Position numbers and translations under genes: made by a program
Shown here: in pieces, positions 21,277-32,034 of the stretch
How positions within the stretch are numbered: the stretch's first letter is position 1
Layout: every line of letters starts with the position of its first letter
NCBI GenBank assembly: GCA_907165275.2
Contig: OU015650.1
Span: 1,642,001-1,706,000 of the forward strand
Length of the DNA stretch: 64,000 nucleotides
Source of the DNA: Zygaena filipendulae
Taxonomy: Eukaryota; Arthropoda; Insecta; Lepidoptera; Zygaenidae
Direction: 5' to 3'
The notes under the pieces: model-generated
Seen by the model: only the letters and a program-made list of their open reading frames with translations
What the model was told of the DNA's origin: nothing
The model's database searches: none

Positions 21277-21640
21277 GATTTTTTTTTTCTTTATGTCATA
21301 GGGGGCAAACGGGCAAGTGGTACACCTGATGGTAAGTGATTACCGCCGCCCATAGACATCTGCAACACCAGAAGGCATGCAGGTGCGTTGCCGACCTGGA
21401 ATGGGGATGGGAACTGGCTTTCAAGTGGGGCTGCCGGAACACACCGTTAGGTGCTTGGCGACAGATTTGCAACTTGAAGGTGGTAGTTAGCCAGCCGGGC
21501 ACTAGAGAGCGCCCTACCACCATGCTATGGTTTCCTCACGATGTTTTCCTTCACCGACAGCTCAAGCTCATTGTTAGGATTTGAACCTACACCTTGCGGC
21601 GTTTAATCCGAACGCACTAACCACTGAGCTATCACCGCTG
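21277..21640 (-). mobile_element. tRNA-derived SINE, second copy
   Basis: Reverse-oriented copy of the element at 12808-13170. The tail (poly-T and TATGTCATAGGGGGCAAAC on this strand) is at about 21277-21307. The B box (complement of GGATTTGAAC) is at about 21578-21588, and the A-box head ends at about 21639. By eye it is very similar to the first copy. Confidence 0.8.
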
Positions 21641-21679
21641 TTTATCGCATTTAATTCTGCAAATGTACCTATTTTTAGC

Positions 21680-22012
21680 AATGGGCATGTTGACTAATTT
21701 TTATTTTTTAGTCCGTCTTGTAAATTATTAAAAAATATTGGACACGTATTTTTTCTTTTTTTACTTAATCAAAAAATAACGGCGATATATTGAGTTGAAA
21801 GTTCGCGTGACGTCACTATTCTGACAGTTTGTATGGCGGTTTTAGCGGTTAGTGACGTCACGGCCCCCTCACCCTAAACTTTAATGCGATTTATCTCTGT
21901 ATATTTTAATTTATTTGAAAAAGCAAAAAATACGTGTCTATTGTTTTTTTTTATTTTCTAACTGACGGACTAATTAGAATTTTGATTTTCAAAAGTAGTC
22001 CACATCCCCATT
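21680..22012 (+). mobile_element. Fold-back MITE with paired GTGACGTCAC sites, copy 2
   Basis: Best-preserved copy (333 bp): ATGGGCATGTTGACTA at the left and GTAGTCCACATCCCCATT at the right. Two exact GTGACGTCAC sites are at 21807-21816 and 21852-21861. Confidence 0.8.
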
Positions 22013-22679
22013 AAAGTATCTAATTATGGCGAAACGCCAATGACAATGTTAGATTGCTCTCCAAAATATTGGTCTGTTGTATTGTCGTTATCAACATAAC
22101 CAGTCATTTAACTGTAGATGAAACGCTTTTGCTGAAAACTTGAAATAGGCAGACAGGTTTAAAATGAGGAAATAATAATATAATATTTTATTTTAATTGA
22201 AAAAACTTTACTAGCAAACACACACACAGATACAAACATTACAATGCACATGTACGAATTTAATATAATGAAAATCTCCAACAACAAACAAATGCCGCCG
22301 CCCGCCCGCCCTACAAATCCGACGTCCGGCACTGTTTATTATAATACGTTGACCCGTATTAGACAAAGAAAGGATTTAAAGTTCCAGGCACAAAATTCAG
22401 CTGTTCAATATGATTTAAAATTAGGTATCTTACAGTTTTTGCTGGTACACCTATAGAGTTAGTAGAACCCAGCCCTACAATAAATGTTAAATAGAAGGAA
22501 AACTAACCGACTTACCGACGATCGGCACTCGGCTCAAACCCCCGGAACTATAGTAAAAATATATTTCATAAGACTTCCTGTTATAGTGAAAGTAAGCACA
22601 AAGAAAGGATTCTGAAAAGCGATGAAAAATACTTAATATGTGGATGGGAAAGTAAAGGGGAAAGCTGGTCTAATTACTA
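22013..22679. other. No supported gene
   Basis: A frame at 22244-22456 and a short GC-rich run (GCCGCCGCCCGCCCGCCC) at about 22292-22310 are unassigned. Confidence 0.4.
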
Positions 22680-23045
22680 CTAGCTGTGCCCCGCGGTTTC
22701 ACCCGCGTGAGTTCCGGATATCCCGCAGGAACTCCTTTTATTCAACTTCTTTTATTTTTCTTCTCCTTACAATAAAAAACACAAAAAAAAAGAATTAACT
22801 AAATTGGTTCAGCCGTTCACGCGTGATGCCGTGACCAAGGGCAATAGGTACATATTTTTCTAATATGTGATTCTTTATCTTTAAATTGGCACAACTTTTT
22901 TATGAATGGTTCGATTGACATGAAACTAACACTAAATGCTAAGTGAAGCTTACCAAAATATATTAATGAAAATTTCATCTAAATCGGATTAGCCATTTCT
23001 GAGATTAGCGTGCACAAACGCACAGACAAACAGACTAAAATTCTA
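22680..23045 (-). mobile_element. Helitron-like element, long variant
   Basis: The 3' end on the minus strand has the CACGCGGGTGAAACCGC hairpin, GCACAGCTAG and T. The body includes CACGCGTGAACGGCTG and TCTCAGAAATGGCTAATCCG. The 5' border is uncertain; the CR1/L2-like LINE begins right after it. Confidence 0.5.
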
Positions 23046-23286
23046 ACAATCAGTAAACACTACCAAAACTCAGGTTATAATAATTGGTAGCACAGGTTTT
23101 GCTTCTAGAGTTGACGTAAATTCTCTGCCTCCAGTTATGTTTAACAGGGTGGTCATACCAGTTAGCGCCACGGTAAGAAATTTGGGAGTTGTGATTGATG
23201 GGACCTTATCCTGGAAACCACACCTAGAAATGGTGAACCGGAAAATGTTCGCATCTGCGGGCTCGCTGAGACGACTACCTACGTAA

Positions 23287-23352
23287 TAATAATAATAATA
23301 AACTCTTTATTGAACACCACTTAAAATAAACAATAACAAAAACAATTTTACG
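23287..23352 (-). mobile_element. Ultra-short LINE 3'-end insertion
   Basis: About 60 bp reading on the minus strand as ...TTCAATAAAGAGTTTATT then (ATT)n, a LINE 3' tail. It interrupts the LINE fragment between CTACC and TTTTCTTCC and is flanked by TACGTAAT on both sides (about 23280-23288 and 23351-23358). The other LINE copy at about 44553 has the uninterrupted sequence. Confidence 0.6.
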
Positions 23353-24225
23353 TAATTTTCTTCCAACTGCTACTAAAGTTGCGTTAGCACAATCACTCCT
23401 TTTACCAATTCTCGACTATGCCGACACCTGCTTTACTGACATTAGCGAGGAGCAACTAAATAAACATGAGCGCCTCCAGAATTTCTGCATCCGGTTCATA
23501 TTTGGTCTACGCAAATATGACCACGTCTCTGAATTTCGCACCAAGCTCAAGTGGCTCCCGATTCGCCTTCGCCGGAATGCGCACGTCCTTTTCCTTCTAT
23601 ATAGCATAGGTACTGTTCAATCCATCAACCCCCACCTACCTAAAAGACCGCTTTGTATTCCAATCTTCTTCCCATAACCTGCCTGTTCGATCATCCCGGA
23701 ACATACTAGTATGATTCCTGCTCATAGAACCAACTTTTATGATTATTCCTTCTCTGTAGCAGTCCGTTTGTGGAATTCGCTACCTGTAGAGGTGCGAATG
23801 GCCAAATCATTACCTATCTTCAAGGGCCTGGTGAAGACTTTCTACCTCACTCATGGATCGTAACTTGCTGTAGATTAACATTTTTATAGTATGCATCTGT
23901 GTTTAATCACATTTATAAAGTTAGTATGGTTATATTGTACGTATATATTTTTCTGTATGTATATTTTATATCTATGCGTGTATCTTTGTACATATATCTT
24001 TTTTATGTATTTTTATTTTTTATATTTATGTTTTATGTGTATATTTTGTATTATTTTATGATTCCAGTTCTACCTATATATACCAAATCAACATATAAAG
24101 TTTCTGTATTTGTCCTATCCGCCCAAAGGTTGTCTGGAAAAGATCGCTAGTAAAGCGATAAGACCGCCTTTTGTATGCCTTTAATTATAAGTTTTTGTTA
24201 ACACACTGTAACATTATTTTGGTGT

Positions 24226-24256
24226 ACAATAATAATAATAATAATAATAATAATAG
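24226..24256. repeat. (AAT)n microsatellite, left of the Dong-like element
   Basis: About 30 bp of AAT units; together with 28108-28211 it forms the target in which the Dong-like element lies. Confidence 0.9.
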
Positions 24257-27200
24257 AAGGCGTAGGGATGTGACGACCCCATCGCCCACTGGAGGAGTAA
24301 CTGCGTGGCTGGCAGTAGCCCCTCCAGTGCAGTCAGTCGGTACCTAGGTGATGTGGTGTAGGAGCCGTGCTACATCGCCGTTACCCAGGGAATTGGGTGC
24401 TCTAACGGTCACCTCAGGGGAAATGAGCGACCCCCTGAGTGTATGAGCTCAATAGTAATGATGGCACAAAATAATGAGAGTATACGCATAGGGTCGCTGC
24501 CCGGGGGTCGCCGGGGCGCGCCCAGTCGCCAGGCTGGTGCTGGGCGTGGCAGAGAGCGAGCCAGCCAGCGATCAGGCCGCCCACCAGGCCCGTCATCGCC
24601 ATCATTGCCACCAGATGGCTTGGCAGCTGCAGGGCCCTCAGGGACTCAGCAAATGTTGCCCGCCACTGGTGGCGTACGCCGCATGCGATGGACGAGAATC
24701 CAAAATGCCAACGTCATGCGAGCGTATTTTAGGTCAATAGGGGGTGAAACCGGCGAAACGGGATTCCGGGCGAGGCTGCCCCTGGAATTCCAGCTGCTCG
24801 AACCGGATATATCCGTCACGGACCAAAACTTGTCGGATCGAGTTCGGTTCATCCAACGGAGGGGAATCTTCTCCGCTGAGGAACTCGATCAACTTCGTCG
24901 TGAAGCCGGCCACCACTCTGCACGGACACAGAATAATGAGGCGACAGTCACGGAATCCGCTACTCTGCAGGATAGTCGTGACATACCGCACGTCGCCCCA
25001 ACAGTCACTGAGGTCGACGCAGAGTCGGAAGAACCGGCTACCCAGGACATAGAGCGATTGAGGAGGATTTTCGATGAGGCGATTTCAGAAATGAGAGACT
25101 TGCCGCTGGAGCTTAGGCCAAGGATCCCTCGAATACCCCTAAGCCGCCGAAATAGAGATGTTGTGAGGGCCGTTAATAATATGCTGCAGCCATTACTACA
25201 GAACAGCCCGGACCTCAGTGGTGCAGACTCGGTCCTCTTTGGCGCTGCTACGGCTGTGTGCCGGTTCATAGGCGCAAAATTTCCGGTACGGAACCAGCCA
25301 GCACAGCGGCGAGAGCGAGAACCAGCCTGGAGAAGGAGGATAGAGTCACGGATTGCTGGGGCCAGGGCCCTCATCGGCAGGCTCATCTGCTTCAGGTCTG
25401 GCAACAGGAGGCCAAGAGTCGTGCGCACCGTCAGAGCTGCGTTTGCCGGGTCAAATGTTGACCCGCTACATATAACTGAGCGTGATCTGACAGTGCGCAT
25501 TGATGACTTGAAGCAGCGCATAGCTGCTTGGGGGAAGCGGATCCGCCGTTACTCCGAGCGAGTGGCAAGGTTCTGTGAGAATCGCCTCTTCGCGAGTGAC
25601 CAGAGGAAGTTCTATCAGTCTATAGAGCAGCGTGGTATATGTGCTGCAGGTGAGCGTCCGGACAAAGCCGCCTTAATAGAGTTCTGGCGTAGTGTCTGGT
25701 CTCGACCGGTGATCCACCACGAGGGCGAGTGGATGGATGGCGTGAAGGAAGCGTGTGCTAACTTGCAATTGATGGAACCCATTACAATCAGTGAGGAAGA
25801 TGTGCGCTCTGCGACCCGGAGAGCTCCAAACTGGAAAACCCCGGGAATCGATGGGGTGCACATGTACTGGTTGAAATGGTTTCCATCATGCCACGCTGCC
25901 CTGGCGCGTCAGTTCCAGGAGGCCCTCGAGCAGCGCTGTATCCCGAGCTTCCTCACTTCTGGAGTTACTCATTTAGCTCCCAAGTCTGAGCGCACCTCTG
26001 ACCCATCACAATACCGCCCTATCACGTGCCTCTGTACCATCTACAAGGTACTGACATCCGTTTTGAAGACCAAGATTGCCCGCCATGCTGAGGATAACCT
26101 CATTATGGCGGTCAACCAGAACGGATGCAGGGGTGGAAGTCGAGGTGCCAAGGAGCTCCTCCTCATAGATGCGATTGTTGGCAAATTGGTCCGACGCAAC
26201 CGACGAAACTTCTCCGCTGCCTGGATAGACTATAAAAAAGCGTTTGACTCGGTGCCCCACTCGTGGCTGGCGAGGATCCTTGAACTTTATAAGGTGGATG
26301 CCACGGTTCGCGGATTCCTCGAGGCCTGCATGGGGCAATGGAGTACGACTCTCAGTCTATCTGGTGAGCGATTGTCGGATGCGGAGGACCGGATTGAGAT
26401 AAGAAGGGGGATATTCCAGGGCGACTGTCTGAGCCCACTCTGGTTCTGCCTGTCTCTGAATCCGCTCAGTGTCATGCTAGATAAAACAGGGACGGGCTTT
26501 CAGTTTCGGAGAGGGAGTATGAAGTTGACGCACCTTCTCTACATGGATGATCTCAAGCTGTTTGCCCCCAGCGCCACGAGGCTGGAGGAGTTGCTGACAG
26601 TCACAAAGCGGTTCAGCGACTCCATCTGCATGGGGCTGGGCGCGGACAAGTGTGCATTTCTCCATGTGGAGAGGGGTCGTATAGTACGTTCCTCAGAGGT
26701 TGCTGTAGAGGGCGGCATCCGTGCACTCTCCGAGACTGAAACATACCGTTACCTGGGTATGGCACAAAACATGGGTGTGGAGGAGAAGCAGGTGAAGGAC
26801 GCCGTGCGGGAGTCTTTCTTTGGCCGCCTTACTAAAGTGCTCAAAAGCCATTTGTCGGGCGGCAACAAGGTCAAGGCCTTCAACGGCTGGGTGATGCCTG
26901 TCCTTCTCTACACCTTTGCTGTACTCAGGTGGTCTCAGACCGAATTAGACGCCCTGGATCGAAAAGTCCGAACCACTCTGACACTCCACAGAATGCACCA
27001 CCCGAGATCGTCAGTGATGAGGTTGTACTTGCCACGTAAGAGTGGTGGGCGTGGTTTTCTTAGCGCCACCACCTTACACAATCGTGAAGTGTGCAACCTC
27101 CGTAGCTACTTCCTGACGAAATCAGAGAGTGAGCTGCATAAAACTGCCATAGAGTGTGACAATGGACTGACCCCCTTGTCCCTGGCCACCGAGGACTGGC

Positions 27201-28109
27201 AAGCTCCGCAAATACTAAGCACCCAGGACCGCGAGGCGGTATGGAAAGAGAAAGAGCTGCATGGGAGGTTTTATACGGCTCTCAGAGAGGCCCATGTGGA
27301 CCTTAATGCCTCCGTGCATTGGCTGCGCTTTGGTGACCTCTTTGGGGAAACCGAGGGGTTTGTCTGTGCAATACAGGACCAGATTGTCAGAACGAACAAC
27401 CATCGTAGATTTATTCTAAAGGACGGCACAGTGGATATCTGTCGGTCGTGCCGTCATCCAGGCGAGACTATCCGCCATATTACCTCTGGTTGTTCGACTC
27501 TTGCTAACACTGAGTACCTGCACAGACATAACCAAGCAGCCAAAATACTCCACCAAGAGCTCGCTCTAAAGTACGGTCTCGTGACTCCTAGGGTGCCGTA
27601 TTACAAGTATGTGCCGGAGCCAGTTCTCGAAAATGACCGCATCCGGCTCTACTGGGACCGGTCCATTATCACTGACAGGACTCTACCCTCTAATAAACCT
27701 GACATAGTGATGATGGACCGGGAGCAATCAAAGGTGTTTTTGGTGGATATCACCATTCCGCATGACGGGAACCTCGTCAAAGCCGAACGAGATAAATTCG
27801 CCAAATATCTCGAACTGGCAGATGAGGTAACCGAAATGTGGCGGGTGGAATCCACTGAAATCATCCCGATTGTCGTATCGACGAACGGGGTAGTTCCAAC
27901 CAGCCTGCAACGACACCTGCGGCGGTTGGATGTCCGTGCTGGACCGGTTACGGCGGCAATCCAGAAGGCGGTCTTGCTTGACAATGCCCGAATTGTCCGT
28001 CGGTTTCTCAACCTACCGACTTAACAACCCTTAGCGTTTGTGTTCGCCGCGCTAAGGAGTCATCCTACGCCATCTTTTCCTTCAAGAAAAGACGGTCAGT
28101 AGTGAGCAT
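24257..28109 (+). mobile_element. Dong/R4-like non-LTR retrotransposon, apparently full length
   Basis: An element of about 3.85 kb with a 186-bp 5' UTR, one long ORF and an 84-bp 3' UTR, bounded on both sides by (AAT)n. Dong from Bombyx mori is known to insert in TAA repeats, and R4-clade elements encode a single ORF with a C-terminal restriction-like endonuclease, which fits. The 5' UTR can form a 9-bp hairpin (CACTGGAGG 24287-24295 with CCTCCAGTG 24321-24329). The 3' UTR forms two hairpins (CCTTAGCG/CGCTAAGG at 28029-28057; TCTTTTC/GAAAAGA at 28073-28092). Confidence 0.8.
24443..28024 (+). CDS. Dong/R4-like reverse transcriptase and restriction-like endonuclease (1193 aa)
   Basis: One uninterrupted frame. 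Residues 1-70 are low-complexity (Gly/Arg/Pro/Ser). The reverse transcriptase centre shows AAWIDYKKAFDSVP (motif A Asp, about residue 595), RRGIFQGDCLSPLWF (about 650) and the catalytic YMDDLKLF (about 700). Near the C-terminus a zinc finger CRSCRHPGETIRHITSGC (about 999-1016) is followed by the restriction-like endonuclease, with PDIVMMD and FLVDITIP (about 1085-1110). This domain order is that of R2/R4-type enzymes, which nick a specific target and prime reverse transcription there. The first ATG is taken as the start; the frame is open upstream, so it is not certain. All active-site residues that I can see are intact, so the copy may be active. Confidence 0.85.
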   Translation: MSSIVMMAQNNESIRIGSLPGGRRGAPSRQAGAGRGRERASQRSGRPPGPSSPSLPPDGLAAAGPSGTQQMLPATGGVRRMRWTRIQNANVMRAYFRSIGGETGETGFRARLPLEFQLLEPDISVTDQNLSDRVRFIQRRGIFSAEELDQLRREAGHHSARTQNNEATVTESATLQDSRDIPHVAPTVTEVDAESEEPATQDIERLRRIFDEAISEMRDLPLELRPRIPRIPLSRRNRDVVRAVNNMLQPLLQNSPDLSGADSVLFGAATAVCRFIGAKFPVRNQPAQRREREPAWRRRIESRIAGARALIGRLICFRSGNRRPRVVRTVRAAFAGSNVDPLHITERDLTVRIDDLKQRIAAWGKRIRRYSERVARFCENRLFASDQRKFYQSIEQRGICAAGERPDKAALIEFWRSVWSRPVIHHEGEWMDGVKEACANLQLMEPITISEEDVRSATRRAPNWKTPGIDGVHMYWLKWFPSCHAALARQFQEALEQRCIPSFLTSGVTHLAPKSERTSDPSQYRPITCLCTIYKVLTSVLKTKIARHAEDNLIMAVNQNGCRGGSRGAKELLLIDAIVGKLVRRNRRNFSAAWIDYKKAFDSVPHSWLARILELYKVDATVRGFLEACMGQWSTTLSLSGERLSDAEDRIEIRRGIFQGDCLSPLWFCLSLNPLSVMLDKTGTGFQFRRGSMKLTHLLYMDDLKLFAPSATRLEELLTVTKRFSDSICMGLGADKCAFLHVERGRIVRSSEVAVEGGIRALSETETYRYLGMAQNMGVEEKQVKDAVRESFFGRLTKVLKSHLSGGNKVKAFNGWVMPVLLYTFAVLRWSQTELDALDRKVRTTLTLHRMHHPRSSVMRLYLPRKSGGRGFLSATTLHNREVCNLRSYFLTKSESELHKTAIECDNGLTPLSLATEDWQAPQILSTQDREAVWKEKELHGRFYTALREAHVDLNASVHWLRFGDLFGETEGFVCAIQDQIVRTNNHRRFILKDGTVDICRSCRHPGETIRHITSGCSTLANTEYLHRHNQAAKILHQELALKYGLVTPRVPYYKYVPEPVLENDRIRLYWDRSIITDRTLPSNKPDIVMMDREQSKVFLVDITIPHDGNLVKAERDKFAKYLELADEVTEMWRVESTEIIPIVVSTNGVVPTSLQRHLRRLDVRAGPVTAAIQKAVLLDNARIVRRFLNLPT

Positions 28110-28113
28110 CAAA

Positions 28114-28211
<98 letters not shown>
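28108..28211. repeat. (AAT)n microsatellite, right of the Dong-like element
   Basis: About 100 bp of perfect AAT units directly after the element 3' end CATCAAA. Confidence 0.95.
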
Positions 28212-28212
<1 letters not shown>

Positions 28213-28300
28213 CCACTTCACAACACACTGCAGATCTACTTGATCCCACACTAAGCTATAAGCTAAATAATAATAAAGTGTAGGTATTCTATTCTATTCT
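28212..28300 (-). repeat. LINE 3'-UTR fragment next to (ATTCT)n tail
   Basis: CCACTTCACAACACAC...AGATCTACTTGATCCCACA matches the repeats at 40812-40985 and 46518-46700. On the minus strand it ends in (ATT)n, like a LINE 3' UTR. It is followed by AATAATAAAGTGTAGGTATT and an ATTCT tract, which resembles the missing 3' end of the CR1/L2-like LINE. Confidence 0.5.
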
Positions 28301-30130
28301 CTATTTTAAAGGTCCCAATAATATTTTCCATGTACAGACAGCGGTCCGTTACATTTTTAATATATCTACGTAGATTAGTAATACTATACTAGAGCTTTAT
28401 CTACTAAGTATTTTAGTTTTATATTCAAGCTACATAATATTACAAATCCGTTTTGATTCGCGCTTATTCTACCCAGTCAGCTTTCTTGTTTGTGTTTAAG
28501 TTAGGTAGGTATACTTCGCTTGTCCTTGTATAACAATCGACGGGCCTCTAACGTACCTAAGCCTAATATGTTCAGAGTAAAATTAATCAGTACTACAAGG
28601 GTTCTGTGACGCAAGCCACTGGTTTCAAGTTACGTCTAAATTCTAAAACAACTGGAGCTGATAGGACCTGAATAACATCGACGGTACTATCTATACATAC
28701 TTCGCATTAAATTTAAAGTGTCTGTTTGTAATATCAAAATAACAGCTGACTAATAAATGTTTCTGAAACAGTAGGTATTTATAACCAAAAAATGTATTCT
28801 TAACGCCCTTACAAATTGTCTTTTTGCTTCGGCTAATCACAGAAATGGTTGGACCGATTTTGACGGGAGTTTCTTTTTTTTCTATACCTACAATGCCAAG
28901 TACCTACAGAAAACGCAGGGGACCGATCGCGCTATTTTGTTCGATATTATCAATGCAAAACTAAAAACAAACTATTCTCATTATGCACAAATTCGTATTG
29001 CACTATTCATTTGTTTCAGAAATGTTCCAACTCTTATTTGATAATTATTTGTGAAACGTTACACCAAAAACCAGTGATTACCTTCTCTCTGCCAAAAACG
29101 TCAAAGCTGAACGAAGTTTGACAATTGTTGAAGTAAAAAAAAAAACGAAACAGAATCAAACCATTTTTATATCGTAAAAAATTTGCGCGATCGGCCTCCA
29201 GTTGTTTTATATTTGCGAGCATGTATAACTATGTGTATAACTGTATATGTTAATGTAAAAATATATTACCTATATGCACTGTCACCGGCTTCGTTGGTGA
29301 TTATCAATAATTAATGGCGTTTATCACTTTGAACGATGGCTATGTATCACTAGAAACATACCCATGTACCTAAAGACACGTAAGCATTAGTATTCGTAAT
29401 TAGGTCGATATATTATTAAACAATAGCAAGCACGAGCACCTAGATTCGTGTCGAGTTGTAAGAACAATAGTTTTAGTCAGTATTTGCATAACGCAAAAGT
29501 AAATAGTACCTAGTGGAACCGAATAATAACATTGCTTGAATATTACACTAGGCACTGGAGCCTTGGGGTCGCTTCAAATAATAATTTTAAACTCAAAACG
29601 CCTGTGAGAATATGAATAGCAATATGTAAGAGTCGAGTGGTGTTCTGAGTCAAACAATTTCAACAGGCAACGCTGAATGTTTCATGAGAGCTCGTATGGA
29701 ATCACCTCAGTCCTCAGAATTGCAAAATTCCATTTATTTCAGGATGAGATAAACCTAAGATTTCCTGGTATACAACGTTCGTTCGACTTCTAACTTGCCT
29801 TCTGTAGTATAAGGGATTTTCTATTTCTCGGTAGCATAATAATATTATGTAAACGGTGTTAGGTACAAAGTTATAACAATTTACTTCAGGGCGAGGACTT
29901 TGGAGAAGTGCCCTTAACCTTTAATATGCATATCAACGCCCACCTTCACCAAATAACACTATGACTACATAAAGCAGTGGCGTTCTTCCCCCGCCAACTT
30001 CGTGCCTCTCCACGACACGTCACGTCTTACCTAAATCCGTTATAAAAATCATCTATTTCTTAAAATGTAAAGCTACCCAGTTTTTTTGGACAATATTTTA
30101 CTTTGAAGTTCCTACGGGAATTGGGTATTC
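28301..30130. other. No supported gene
   Basis: 1.8 kb of AT-rich DNA with no recognised element or coding sequence; one of the longest quiet stretches in the window. Confidence 0.45.
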
Positions 30131-30441
30131 TCCGGGGTATGAAAATCAAAATTCTAATTAGTCCGTCAGTTAGAAAATAAAAAAATAATATAAACGTATT
30201 TTTTGCTTTTTCAAATAAATAAGAAATAAACATAGATAAAGCCCATTAAAGTTTAGGGTGGGGGACTCGTGACGTCATTATTCAGTATAAGCCTCGTACA
30301 AACTGCACCGGGTTGTGACGTCACGCGAAATTTCAACTCAATGTATCTCTATTTTTTGATTACGTAAAAAAAGGAAAAATACATGTCCAATATTTTTTAA
30401 TAATCTACACGACGTACTAAAAAAAAATTAGTCAGTAGCCA
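30131..30441 (-). mobile_element. Fold-back MITE, copy 3 (second subfamily)
   Basis: Reverse-oriented copy. The central segment between the paired sites (GTGACGTCATTATTC ... GTTGTGACGTCACGCG) differs from copies 1, 2 and 4 and matches copy 5. The outer ends also differ (GGCTACTGACTA). One terminus has an internal deletion near 30141. Confidence 0.65.
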
Positions 30442-30479
30442 AATCCGCTGATGGGCACAGATAGTACTTTATACATAGA

Positions 30480-30687
30480 CTAGCTGTGCCCTGTGGTTTC
30501 ACCCGCGGTAATTTCGGAGTTCCCGCGGAAATTCCGGGACAAAAAGGACCCTATGTTCTCTGTACCCCTGACAATGCGCATGCCAAATTTCATCCAAATC
30601 CGTTCAGCCGTTTTTGCGTGATTGAGTAACAAACATCCAAATATCCAAACATCCACACTTTCACATTTATAGATAATATTAGTAGGA
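30480..30687 (-). mobile_element. Helitron-like element, complete (tandem partner 1)
   Basis: On the minus strand it starts TCCTACTAATATT and ends with the CCGCGGGTGAAACC hairpin, GCACAGCTAG and T. It abuts the next copy at its 5' end. Confidence 0.6.
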
Positions 30688-30688
30688 T

Positions 30689-30908
30689 AGTTGTACCCCG
30701 CGGTTTCACTCGCATTAATTTCAGAGTTCCCGCGGGAATTCCGGGATAAAAGTAACCTATGTGTTAATCTGATGTATAAGCTATTTTATTGTAAAGTTTC
30801 ATTTAAATCCATCCAGTAGTTTTTGTGTCAAAGAGTAACAAACATCCATCCATCCATCCATCCATCCATACATTCTTATAAACTTTCGCGTTTATAATAT
30901 AAGTAGGA
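30689..30908 (-). mobile_element. Helitron-like element (tandem partner 2) with (CATC)n
   Basis: On the minus strand it starts TCCTACTTATATTATAAACG after an A, and ends GGGGTACAACTA immediately before TCCTACT of the neighbouring copy. It contains a CATC microsatellite at about 30842-30868. A tRNA-like B-box (complement of GGGATCGAACCCC) lies just beyond at about 30932-30944. Confidence 0.55.
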
Positions 30909-31017
30909 TTAGAATAGGTCTCTACCAACGTGGGATCGAACCCCGGCCCCCTAAACAATGAGGAGGTAAATCCACCGGCACCGCTATAGCCTACGGCTAT
31001 ACGTCTGTAGCTTTCTA

Positions 31018-31340
31018 TCTATATACCTAAATGCGAAAGTTGGAATGGATGGATGTTTCAATCACGGATTTTTTTGGAATTCGTACATAGCGTACTTTTT
31101 GTCCCGAAATTCCTGCGGTCGTACTTTTTATTCCAGCTATTAACAGCTAGTGTAGTATAATCCTTATATTATAGGTAAATGAGTTTATTTGTCACCCTTT
31201 CACGCATTATATTTAACCGATCATCATCAAATGTTGCATACACGTTGTAAGGTGTAGTACCGCAAATAGGTATAATATACTTTTTGTCACAGAATTCCCG
31301 TGGAAACTAAAATAATGCTAGTGAAAACGCGGTCAACAAT
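31018..31340 (+). mobile_element. Two degenerate Helitron-like fragments
   Basis: TATATACCTAAATGCGAAAG with AACAGCTAGTG at 31018-31152, and a second with CACCCTTTCACGC, ACACGTTGTAAGG and GAATTCCCGTGG at about 31168-31340. Both lack the sharp terminal hairpin. Confidence 0.4.
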
Positions 31341-31342
31341 CC

Positions 31343-31539
31343 TCTAATCTAATCTAATATATAAAATTCTCGTGTCACAGTGTTAGTTACCATACTCCTC
31401 CGAAACGGCTTGACCGATTTTTATGAAATTTTATATGCATATTCAGTAGGTCTGAGAATCGGCTACTATCTATTTTTCATTCCGAAATCTCCGCGGGATC
31501 TCCGAAACTCACGCGGGTGATACCGCGGGGCACAGCTAG
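31343..31539 (+). mobile_element. Helitron-like element, AAATTCTCGTG subfamily
   Basis: Starts near TCTAATATATAAAATTCTCG and ends CACGCGGGTGATACCGCG, GCACAGCTAG and T. It differs in its 5' half from the ATTATAAATG subfamily while sharing the 3' end. Confidence 0.55.
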
Positions 31540-32034
31540 TCATATTATAAATATAATCAATTCCCTTCATCGCCTTATATTTCTTTCTTTCACCCTCTTC
31601 ATTCGCGGTGTATTCAGCTGACTTGGGGCAGCTACGATTTTTTTTTATTAAAATCCACTCGAGCAGAGTCGCAGGTGGTTGCTAGTTTTTATCTGTATAA
31701 ATTTAACATTCAGTGTCTGCACCCAAGTCGTTTTGTAGACGCCAAATTGGATACAATGATACATTGAGAACCGAAGTGCTTTATTCTGTTTGATGCATCA
31801 ACTGTACGCTGCCTACTCGTATTTGGAATGTTTTTCATTCGTCTGGGGACATTGAGAAATTAGTGAGAACGAAGAAAAATGTACCTCACGGCGGACACTT
31901 AATTTACTCCACGAGCTTTTAGGGGTATTAAGTTTCTTATACGTGACGTTATTATGCAGGTTGAAGAATGGATGAAAACTAAAAAAAGATAAAAGACTTT
32001 TAACTTTTATTCATTCTTGAACCTGTCTTGCTAA
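31540..32034. other. No supported gene
   Basis: Unassigned sequence between two Helitron-like copies. Confidence 0.4.

Larger units (their letters stand above)
23065..24256 (+). mobile_element. CR1/L2-like LINE, 3' fragment (copy 1)
   Basis: Reverse transcriptase thumb words NLGVVIDGTLSW (about 23190-23220) are followed, after an inserted segment, by the C-terminal block LLPILDYADTCFTDISEEQL, then RFIFGLRKYDHVSEF, then LWNSLPVEVR and TFYLTHGS* near 23860. The 3' UTR ends GTGTACAATAATAAT, running into an (AAT)n tract that precedes the Dong-like element. Several frameshifts are present. A second copy is at 44525-45445. Clade assignment is approximate. Confidence 0.7.

Noticed and set aside
24414..28011. 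Several 60-210-codon minus and alternate-frame ORFs
   Set aside because: All overlap the Dong/R4 coding frame and show no domains; they come from its GC-rich composition.
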